Source of the DNA: Phaeoceros laevis
Taxonomy: Eukaryota > Anthocerotophyta > Anthocerotopsida > Notothyladales
DNA length: 36,826 nt
Assembly (NCBI GenBank): GCA_049999765.1
Contig: JBNGIQ010005020.1
Coordinates: 1 to 36,826, forward strand
Direction: 5' to 3'
Below, piece by piece: positions 11,525-24,211 of this stretch; position 1 is the stretch's first letter; every line of letters starts with the position of its first letter. Both the position numbers and the translations under genes were made by a program. The notes under the pieces were generated by a model. It was given only the letters and a program-made list of their open reading frames with translations. It did not search any database and was not told the DNA's origin.

Positions 11525-13661
11525 ATGGAGGATGAACTTGATGCAGCTTTGGATGTGGAGCTGGAAGCCTCTTTCTTGCAGAATTCTTCCCGACCCTCTC
11601 AGATCGATTACCCGCAAGTTACATGTTCAGGTACCCATTACTTGGACTGCTTTTGGGTACTGTCTGTTTGTGTTGTTCACACGGTTTTGGATTCGGTGTT
11701 CATGCATCGTCGGCAATTGGCATCGGCATTGTGACATGCAGGTCCTAGCAGTTCGTCATCAACGGCCATCCCGACGGGTGCCAGGCTGACTTTTTCGTTT
11801 CCAGATTGGGCCATAGATATCTGCAACGATGTAAAGCGGCGGAGGGTCTCAATTCTAAGACATTCAGCGCCTGGTGATGTTCATGTAGAAGGTGCCAAGG
11901 CACAAGCTAGCCCTGTTATACGCAGCTTGAAAAAGAAGGCTTGGAAACTAGAAGCAGATTCTAGGGTTTGGAAATTGGAGGATTCTGAAGAGGGAACCTC
12001 AGACTTTGGAGTAGCAGGTGACGAGCACTTTGAGGACTGCGGGGACAGAAAGGCAGAGGTGGGGGAAAGGTTAACCTCTTGCAACGAGCTGCCCGATGAC
12101 GTACTGGCAAACATTTGCAAAAGGCTGAGCGTTAGGGACCTGTGTTCAGCCATCCAAACCTGTCAGAGATGGTATTTTACTGGCTTGCTGGATGAGCTGT
12201 GGGAGGCCTCGGAAGTCCGTACAGCTCATTTCATCAATTCTTCGAGCAAGGGTTGTCGGAGGTACTGTTCTGCCCACCTTGGTGTCGTATCTGCATTGTG
12301 CTGTGGCGGTTCGCTTCCCTGTTTGTGATGCTCATGGACCTCTGTCTACTCTCCACACAGGTGGACAACTGTAAAGAACACAATTCTCTCTGACCGTGTA
12401 AGTCAAAAGTTCCACGGCTATCGCAAGGGTTACGAGTTTCTAAGATATGCTATGAATAGCTGGTGGGATTTGGGGAAGCCAGACGGCCGCTACCCAGCTG
12501 CCGTATTTCGCACTGTCATGCAGAAGCTTACAGTAAATAATTGGAGCCTCTTGTATGAGGGTTTTGGTGTCATCTTCATTGACAGGACAGATTGGATAGC
12601 AAGCTTGCTCTTAAAAGAATCTGGATCTCAAGAGAACTTTGGATCCCGTAAAACCAGCCTACAGTCAGGAGCCTCGAAAGGTAGTGTATTACTATTTAAA
12701 CTTTGGTTCAGTATGGCACCATGTAGCTTTTTCTGTCGTTGTTTGAACCTTGTGACCTACTGATCAGCCAACCTTAGTCCAAGTCTTTCCATCTAAGATT
12801 TGTGTCTCATCTTCTCTTCAGGATCTTCGAACGAAACCAAGAACGTCAAACGAGAGTGCAACATTTCCAGTGGACAGGATGGAAAGCTCCTCTGGCAAGC
12901 AGTCGAGACTTATTGGAGGTGTTACAAACGTTGGCTCACACTCGTAGTGAGAAACTGTCATGAACTGAACCATGAAGTCATGGCTGAACGAGCACGGTTA
13001 GTGAGGCGTTACAGACGTTGGTGATACTGTGACTTGTTGAAAAACTCAATTGACGGCCCGTGTATTCTTTACGTTTTTTGGCAGGTCTCATTCTCTTGTA
13101 TCCACTCCAACGTTGTACGATGGAGGTGTAATTTGTTTCAGGTCTGGCCACTAGTTTGGTGTTTGTGCAGGAGCAAATTTTAGTGACCTTGCTAAGGTAC
13201 CGATGTAACCTCCTACTTCTGTGTGTCAGGAGCCAAATTGTGTTGCGATATGGACTCCGGCATGCCTTGCAAGCTGGCTACACATCGCTGAATGCGCTGG
13301 ACGCTACAGGCTCTGCTTCTGAGCATGAAACGGAGCTACTTAAGTCTGTTCACCACCTCCTACAGGTCCGTTGCAGACGTGGTTAGCTTCAGCAACCCGT
13401 GTTGAAAATGCGTTCATGGTTCCAGCATTACTTCATCATCACCTGCAGCATGTAGTATGCTTTGAACCTGTGCCTGTTCCAGCTAGTTTTGACTTTCATT
13501 GCTTTTTGTCCGTGTAGGAGTTGGATGTACATGACGACTTCACTTTGCCTCCGGCTGGGTACACCCAGGAGAAGCTGAGGAGATGTTTCTGCAGCCAACA
13601 TGCTATGTCAAGGAAACTACAGAAACGAGAGCTCTCAGTTCTCGTCACACCAAGTCATTAA
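11525..13661 (+). CDS. F-box protein, 493 aa, seven exons
   Basis: Exons: 11525-11630, 11742-12261, 12361-12680, 12822-13020, 13085-13141, 13230-13365, 13518-13661. All introns are GT-AG and every join keeps frame, giving 494 codons including TAA. The F-box lies at about residues 150-195, with NELPDDVLANICKRLSVRDL then TCQRWYFTGLLDELW, which fits the LP-x(6)-I-x(3)-L core that binds SKP1 in SCF ubiquitin ligases. The N-terminal 150 residues are acidic and probably disordered. The C-terminal part has no Kelch or LRR repeats that I can see. It carries Trp/Tyr-rich segments (SWWDLGKPDGRYPAA, ETYWRCYKRWLTLVVRN) and a basic end. Its substrate class is unknown. Start choice: ATGGAGG at 11525 opens an acidic N-terminus just after the tRNA; an upstream in-frame ATG at 11414 would overlap the tRNA's 3' flank and is less likely. 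Confidence 0.85.
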
Positions 13662-17104
<3,443 letters not shown>

Positions 17105-17333
17105 AGCTGTAGTGTACCGTGTTTCAGCTGCCTGTGAACAGATCATTCCAGTGAATCCCAGGAAGTTCAACATCAATCATCGTCATCGTTTACAGCTAGA
17201 GATACCCCCCCGATAGCCAGGGGAGTTTCGCCAGTGAATCTGATCTCTCAACCTCAGTTTCTTATGGGTTTGCTATCTCGCCTGCCAGTCGGATTCTCCA
17301 ACGTTGTCTCTCTAACGGACCCGTGGTGTACTA

Positions 17334-17815
17334 CACTACTAGCCCCACGAGAGACTCAAAGGTCACCCCGTCGGCGCCTCCGACGGGGTGACGTTTGCAC
17401 CCCGTCGCTGCCGCGACGGGCGGCCCAGACGGGGTGTTCTATTACCGGGACAAAACGATATTGAGAGGCCCGTTGGGCTGCCTCGACGGGCTCATATCGG
17501 TCGGGACGGGTACTCCCCGCACGGGGTACCTCGCACGGTGCCCCGTCCGGGCTCGACTGGTAAACCCGCCGAAGGCCCTCGACGGGGTGCCCGTAGAGGC
17601 CGACGGGGTGACCTTTTGAGTCCCCCTATGGAGTTTAGGGTTAAATAGGGATTTTAGGGAGTTTAAGGAGTTTAGGCAACTTAAATTATATGGAATAAAT
17701 AATATAAAACCCTGAAACCAAAAACGTGCTGCGGTCGACGGGACCCGTTGGACGGCCCTAACGGGAATCCGTCGGGCCCCCACGGGGTAATTTTGAGTCC
17801 TATTACCCATTAGTG
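17334..17815. mobile_element. Candidate non-autonomous CACTA-like DNA element (about 480 bp)
   Basis: The left end reads CACTACTAG and the right end, read inverted, CACTAATGG. Both are preceded outside by a similar GTACT-like pentamer, so the exact borders and the 3-bp target duplication are not clear. Just inside is GACTCAAA, then GGTCACCCCGTCGG (17353-17380). Its near-perfect inverted copy lies at 17596-17622, and a weaker inverted copy at 17777-17800. GACGGG/CCCGTC motifs recur at least ten times, resembling the subterminal repeats of CACTA (En/Spm) elements. There is no transposase ORF. A composite foldback element is the alternative. Confidence 0.6.
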
Positions 17816-18966
17816 AAGTACCAACTTTATAGCTTCGCATACTATCTTCTTTTCTGCACACGTAAGTACTAATGTAACCCAAAGTGCCTCCCGCTCTACT
17901 TACACTCTGCAGGCACGAGGATACATTGTCCTCCACACTACTATCCTCATACCTTCGAGCATGTAGCTGGTTAAGAAAACCTTTTATATTCTATCAACAA
18001 CTAGGTTTGGAAAGCAATAGCAGGTTTGGAGAGCCATAATGCCCAGTGTACATGGAGTACCTGTAATTTTTCAGCACTATTAGCACTATTAATACTCGAC
18101 TTCTTCTTCTTCTTCAGCACTATCAACATTAATTATTCAGCACTATCAGCATTATACTTGACTTCGTCTTCTTTCTGCACTTGAGTGGGCATGCCAGGAA
18201 GACAATGTAGATTGCTTGTGATGTTTGCTAGGGCACAAGAAGGGATGGATGACATTGCCTCATAATTTGTGATGCAAGTGCTTGTGATATTTGCTAGGGC
18301 ATGAGAAGGGATGACATGTCATGAAGGTTTTGGAGTACCACGAGCAATAATATACATTTGGAGAAGGAAGCAAGCCATGTTTTGCACACTGAGCCAGCCG
18401 GTGTTGAAGCCATTGTCACTAGCTCTGGCTTATGATATATCGAACACCCCCAAGTTCACACAATGCTGGTGACCAAATTGTTGCGCATGTGCACGGAGTT
18501 GGCAGAGTCTTATGGAAATTACAGATACATCACGGACTTAAAAGAGGACAAATGTGTGAGACATGGGTATTGTGTGCATGGGATGGATGGTATGAGAATG
18601 GCAGGAAATGTTCCGACAAATTTAAGGCCGGAGCCAAAAAAAAATGACACGGATCTCTTTGAAAGCCTACCAAGCACTCGGGCATGGCTCCCGCAAGTCT
18701 GGAAAAAGCATGAGCTTGGATACATTCTTGCCATCAGCTACATCTGGCGCGGTGGCACTAGCTTATATGCCGGGCAAGACAAGGGCTTAAGGGCACTCAA
18801 CAACGAGGATATGGATGCAACTGCCAAGCCAGGTCCGGTGCTGTAGATGCACCACAAACATCGCTTGATGAGTGCACCCAGAAAGCCAGGACCCGGGGAG
18901 GTGCAGCACTAGCCAAGGTCTACGCATGCTATTTGGTATTTGCAGTCTGTAACCCTTACCAGAGTA

Positions 18967-19043
18967 GACCCCTTGGTTTTCTGAGTTGGTTGAGAAAAAA
19001 AGTTCCAACCCAACGAACACGGTTCGAACCGCGCTCAGGGGTC
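18967..19043 (+). other. tRNA-like relic (possible SINE head or tRNA pseudogene)
   Basis: GACCCCT at 18967-18973 can pair with AGGGGTC at 19037-19043, 77 nt end to end, the size of a tRNA. Between them lie an A-box-like CTGAGTTGGTTGAG and a B-box-like GGTTCGAACCG (19021-19031) at normal spacing. The anticodon arm does not fold convincingly and contains a run of seven A, so it is not a working tRNA. Confidence 0.35.
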
Positions 19044-19510
19044 CCCGACACCAAGATCCGAACTCCATATTCTGTATCTATCTATGATCTATGACAACAA
19101 AAGCCTTAGCCTTAGCCGCGGCCACGCGCGTGGGGCTTAGCGTACGTACGTAGCCTAGTAGTGGCCAGACTAGGAGTAGGGAGTGAGAGTGGGAGTGGGG
19201 TGGGGACATAAGGGTTTGGCTGCATGCATGCATGTGCTAGATGTGGACACTACTAGTAAGTAAGGGTTTGGTTTGATGAAGTCCACCACGCTTTTGCAAG
19301 TGGGGGACAACCCTGCTGTGCTACACTACTAGTACTGGTATGTAGGCGGGAATTTATGTTTTTCTTTTTTCTTTTATTTTGTAGTAGTGGGTACACCGTC
19401 TTTCCTCTCTCCATGGCACATGGGTACATGGCATGCATGGCGGCATATTGTCATGGCACAGGATGGCCATGTTCCATCGCCGAGTGTATCATGGCACATC
19501 ACACGGCCAT

Positions 19511-19688
19511 GGAAAGTGTGTATGTTAGTGTAATGGGAAAAGGAATAATGATAATAATAATAATAATGGGGATAAATTATTAACGGTTGGAAGTTGCGGT
19601 TGGAAGTATGTATGTTACTGTAATGGGAAAAGGAATAATAATAATAATAATAACAATAATAATGATAATGGGGATAAATTATTAACGG
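19511..19688. repeat. Two-copy tandem duplication with ATA microsatellite
   Basis: Copy 1 starts near 19511 and copy 2 near 19602. Each carries TATGTTA-STG-TAATGGG, AAAAGGAATAAT, an (ATA)n run and GGGGATAAATTATTAACGG. The copies differ mainly in the length of the ATA run (longer and interrupted in copy 2), as expected after duplication and slippage. Confidence 0.85.
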
Positions 19689-19856
19689 CCATGCGACCTT
19701 ATACACAAAGACAATGTTGCCAAACACCAATGCAAAGGAAATTAAAAAGAAGAACAGTATTGTGTGCACTTGTTGTTGGTCTCATAAGTGACCATCTCAC
19801 TCAAAACATTGAAGTATCCAGAAGCATGCAATAAAATCAAATTTTTTCTTCTATTT

Positions 19857-22800
19857 CTAACAATTTAGTAATACAGGTTTGAATTTCATTACAGTCTCAG
19901 GTGGTATAGCATCTTCTAGAGTGGAATAGTCGGTAATAAGTTGATCAAGCTGCTCTGCGCAATTTTTACATTCAATGTTCAAGGTGTCAAAACCAAAGAC
20001 CAGCTCAACATTGCCAAAAGGACTTTACCTTGAAAAACCACAAATAAAGTATAAGATGTAATTTGCTTATAGATTTAGATGAGTTTTATGTAACAATCTT
20101 AATCATACCTGAACATGTTTCAAAGCAACTCAAATCCATATATTCAGCATAATGATGTAGAAAGACCCTTTTCTTATACAGCTTGGAGAAATTATGTTTC
20201 ATTGTTATAAGCTTATTCCTGCAAGGTGTGAGATCATAAAAAACTAAGCACTAGCCAGTTAAATAAAAAATATATTTAGCAGGAACATAGTTTAAAACCT
20301 GAAGGAAGTATTATTTGCCAAGCACAAAAGTGATACTGGTTTGTTGGAAGGAGCTTGGTGACAAATTCCCACTTTAAAACTTTCCTTGTTCCAATGACAC
20401 TGTTTGGTAGCAAGCTCTAGTTAGACCTTTTATGGTAAAAACATATTCTGACATCAAAATCATCAAATCACAATAATTTTTTGCAAGATATCGCAATACC
20501 ATTTTCAAGCGATGTTTCATTCGAGATGCATTTTGGCTAAAGTCCGAGATGCTGCAGGAACCTCCTCTAAATAAAAGAGCACATCCCAAATAAGTGGATG
20601 AAGTAGGAGTACACTTCAAGAGTTGATTTTCTCTACTAAATACTTCATTAAAGAGCTGCGTACAATTTGTTTTGTGGTTAGAGATAGAAATCTTGTACAC
20701 TCTTTTTGGTAACAAACTTTAGTACTATTCTACCAAAATTATTGTGTAATATCTCGATCTAAAAACTTAAAATTTCTTTAATATGATTAATTTACTTGTA
20801 TTAATTAAACCCTGCGGTGGATATGCTCCTATATGTCACTCGTATGCTCTATCTAACCTGGTCCAGTCCTCGAGTTTGGCGCGTTGTCTTATCTAGTAAT
20901 GTCAAGAAATGATATTAGTACATTTGAAATTATTCTTTTGTTGTATTACAAAGCAAAGACCATATGATGGATGCAAAACAAAAACAAAGAGAGGCGCATT
21001 GTCTTATCTAGTAATGTCAAGAAATGATATTAGTACATTTGAAACTATTCTTTTGTTGTATTACAAAGCAAAGACCATATGATGGATGCAAAACAAAAAC
21101 AAAGAGAGGCACTTTTATATATTTACCGAGCCATGCGCTAATATACAAAGGTGCCATACTCGATAGCAGAAAATGTAGTCTAGGATATGGTACAAGATTT
21201 GAAGTAACTTCATTAAGATCGACTACACAACAACACAAGATATGTTTAGATATGGAAAAAATCAATTGATTGCAACCACTATGTGCACACAAAACTAACG
21301 AACCATTGAGGCAACCCTCGAAGCGAACTGAGCTTGTAAGGTGCAAAAGAAGATCTGCTATCACTTCATTCATGGGGTTAAACACATGTGCGCTTGAAGA
21401 TTTTGTTGTAGTAGATTGTTGAGAGTTTCTGTTGAGATCTTTTCTCCTGAACATCAGTTGAAACTTCAAGTATAACATGGATTGGACCCTCCCTAGAACA
21501 ATAATAAAGACAAGGAACGAAAATAATACCTCACAATATCAAAAAGTGCTTGGTTCTCGACAGGAAGCACACAATCTACATATTCAATTAAAGATGCCGT
21601 AGCTAGGACGCTGCACAAGTTCAAAAAATTAAAGATCAGTGCTTCAACACACTAAACATCACTACTAAGTCTCAAAGAACTTTATTATATGAGGGATGTT
21701 TTACATTGTAAATTGATTACATTCTTTGAAAACAAAAGATATGTTCCTTGCAAAGCAATACCTATTATATGGAGATGTGACTACATCATCATCTACAGAA
21801 GGATATATAGATGTTGTAAATCGATAAAGCTCTGGATATACATCCTAAACACAACCAAGCCAAGGAAGATTTCAATGAAAAGAAGAGATCATTGATAAAA
21901 AATTTAGTGGTCATGTAAGCAAAGACTATTATACATACATGCAACATTTCCATTATAAAACTTCCAAGACCAGATCCTGTGCCTCCTCCTAAAGAGTGTA
22001 GTAAGAAGAAGCTTTGTGGAGAATCACAACATTCGACCTGCATATTTGTAACCATACATGAGAGTTAAAGTCACATTAATATGATTATAAGTCCATAATG
22101 TAAAAACAATTCTATACCTCTCTACGAATTTTGTCTTGAATTGCTCTTGCATAACGAGGCCCATAGTGCCCATATCCATGGGACCTGAAAGAATTGAAGT
22201 TGGTCAATGTGCAAAATAGGCATGCATTCACAACATATGATGGTGACAAATTAATTATTTGAAGTGTTGGATGCAACAATATTTTTTTGTAGATTATACC
22301 AGTTATTTCCTGAGCCAGAAGTACCCGCAATAACCTGCTTAGACTCAAAAAGATCTGAAATGCGCCCCTATACAAAACATCGTGTAAGATTAGTAATTTT
22401 TCTTATTAATTAAGGTAAGCTTAACAGATGTTTCTTTTTGTACCTTTAGCACCCCATTGACAACATTCTCTTCCATGTCAACCAAAATTGCTCTCGCCTA
22501 AGCATTCAACATGGGTCAATTTAGCTTTGGAAATCTCACATAAATTCTTCAAAAAAAGAATGATGCCCTGAATTCAAAGAGCTGCAAGCATTGTAACAAC
22601 TTATGAAGAGAAAAAAAGTACACCTTCAAAGCATGAATGGGAGTATTTCCAGCTCCAACACCCAAATGCACAGCTGGATCATGTCGACAATCCATATTGC
22701 GAAAAAAGCTGGCATGAATTTTTACATCAAATATTCTCGCTTGCGAAGTGTTAAACAAGCTCAACAATAAGACCATGAGGTGGCACTACCATATGCTTGG

Positions 22801-23086
22801 AAGTAGTTAAACTATTATTTCAAAACAAGAACAAGGTACACACAACAAACACAAGATATCAAAAGCATATGTATGTGTTACCTACTAAGGGCATAGTCAA
22901 AGATTGCCCGTGTATTGCAAGCTGCATGCTCCTTAAGAGCAAGCTCCCAAAACCTACATCCCACCTAGAGGTGGCCTTACTCTCATAAGTACACTTAGTC
23001 CCAAACAAATAGGAAAAAAAACTTCATGGCGCCCCTACCTGATTGCCACATTGGCCACACTGGATGGTGATGATTTCACGCGGCAT
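19857..23086 (-). CDS. TUBE1: Epsilon-tubulin, complete, 16 exons, 468 aa
   Basis: Exons 5' to 3': 23039-23086, 22882-22964, 22624-22708, 22444-22497, 22300-22367, 22118-22184, 21939-22037, 21762-21844, 21530-21610, 21304-21446, 21127-21222, 20858-20892, 20500-20655, 20299-20399, 20109-20218, 19857-19954. All introns are GT-AG and all joins keep frame to a TAG. The start MPREIITIQCGQCGNQVG is the tubulin N-terminus. The GTP-binding glycine loop GGGTGSG is at 152-158 after FFLLHSL. Epsilon-specific features are the ALSSFFRNMD segment, DMEENVVNGVLKGRISDLFE, SGSGNNW, PMNEVIADLLLHLTSS with VRFEGCLN, TRGLDQLFNEVFSRENQLL and the end LYKKRVFLHHY. Length is close to animal epsilon-tubulin (475 aa). 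Epsilon-tubulin supports triplet microtubules of centrioles and basal bodies; in plants this implies flagellate sperm. A variable loop near residues 223-240 is shorter than in animals. No inactivating change was seen. Confidence 0.97.
20884..21113. repeat. 115-bp tandem duplication at the intron 11/exon 12 border of epsilon-tubulin
   Basis: Copies at 20884-20998 and 20999-21113 differ at only a few positions, so the event is recent. Read on the gene's strand, each copy includes the branch/acceptor region CATTACTAG and the first 9 nt of exon 12. Confidence 0.95.
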
Positions 23087-24211
23087 CGCGTTCACAAGGA
23101 AGAGGCAAAAAAGGCGGCCAAGAAGTGAAATAAGAACAATCTGGAGTATGCTGCCTAAAGTGCCACCAACATACGACGGGGGCTCCTGGTCGCCGGTCGA
23201 AAAACCTCACGGGGTGTTCAATTCCCATGTGGAGTTGGCTAAACACCATAATCATCCTACTACTACTACTACATACTGTTTTAGGTCGCCGAAGAAAAAA
23301 GGACTGTAACTCAGCTCATCAGTCTGCCGCTGCCACCTGCGATCCAAGACAGACATGCTCTGGCCAGAAACAACTAATGTCACTGCTGTGACAGACCGGA
23401 GGATTGAGCATGCGGTTCTGCCGGCTCCGTAACAAGGACACTGCTGCAGAGCTCAGTCGTGAGACAGCTGAACTTAACGGGCTGAGGTTCCATACTCAAA
23501 TTACAACATTCACCGCTGCCTGACACTCCGGTGGCTGAGAGATATGCCGGTACGATGCGCGCACTATCCTGGAACAGGAGCATTTGCTGGTGGTGTGACC
23601 GCCTTGGAGGGATCCGCAGCGCCCGCGCCCCAAGTTCAAAGGGATTGACGAGGTACGTGTCATCCCTGCTAGCTGCCGTTTGTCTGCTTTTTTTTTTGCT
23701 GAGGTTGAGCTTTCAGGCATCTCGTTTGGAAGAGGATCCGAACGGTTCAGTCTTGAAGATAGCACAACAGGACAGACACAGCCTACGCTCTGAACTCGGC
23801 AAAATTTGGATGCAGAGGTCTCCGGAAACTCTCGGAAGAGGATCCTAGGCTACGATCCTCCTAGGCTAAGCATGCAGTTCGCTGTGACATCAGCCTGAGT
23901 TTGACATTGCATTTCTTTCTGCCGGAAATTCCCCATCTGAGCAATTGAAGACCCCTTGCTTCCTGTATGCATGCTTTTTTAGTTGCAAGGGTGCATAGCA
24001 CACTTTTCCACAAATCAAACCCGGGCAAGGCATGCATGTGAACATTCTGAGTGCAAGAAGAGCAATCCTGTCTCGTCTGTACACAGGTGGTATCTTATTA
24101 TCTGTCTGAAGTCATCACCAAGGCTCTCCAAAACCCCACAGGACATCAGTGATGATAATGGGCTAGCTGAATTTTATGGTCCATAAATTACATGATACCA
24201 CCAGAACATCA
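23087..24211. other. Interval between epsilon-tubulin 5' end and subtilase 3' end
   Basis: 1.1 kb lying upstream of the epsilon-tubulin ATG and downstream of the subtilase stop. It should contain the epsilon-tubulin promoter/leader and the subtilase 3' UTR. It holds a short (CTA)n run near 23259-23273. The open frames here are short, on both strands, and unrecognised. Confidence 0.45.

Larger units (their letters stand above)
17105..19856. other. Repeat-rich intergenic region
   Basis: Between the ends of two convergent genes (ProRS and epsilon-tubulin). Besides the CACTA-like element it holds imperfect direct repeats (18069-18320), an unassigned open frame (18463-18846, +), a tRNA-like relic (18967-19043), short palindromes such as TGCATGCATGCATG, and a tandem duplication with an ATA microsatellite (19511-19688). 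The open frame contains PEPKKNDTDLFESLPSTRAW and HELGYILAISYIW, which I cannot assign to a family; it may be a decayed exon or transposon fragment. Confidence 0.5.

Noticed and set aside
21127-21222. Direct joining of epsilon-tubulin exon 11 to exon 13
   Set aside because: Phases do not match (1 versus 0) and would give an immediate stop; the 35-nt exon 20858-20892 restores frame and the conserved GLDQ residues.
19857-23086. Idea that the tubulin-like pieces are a decayed pseudogene
   Set aside because: Scattered short frames at first looked broken, but all 16 exons have GT-AG borders with matching phases and no internal stop.
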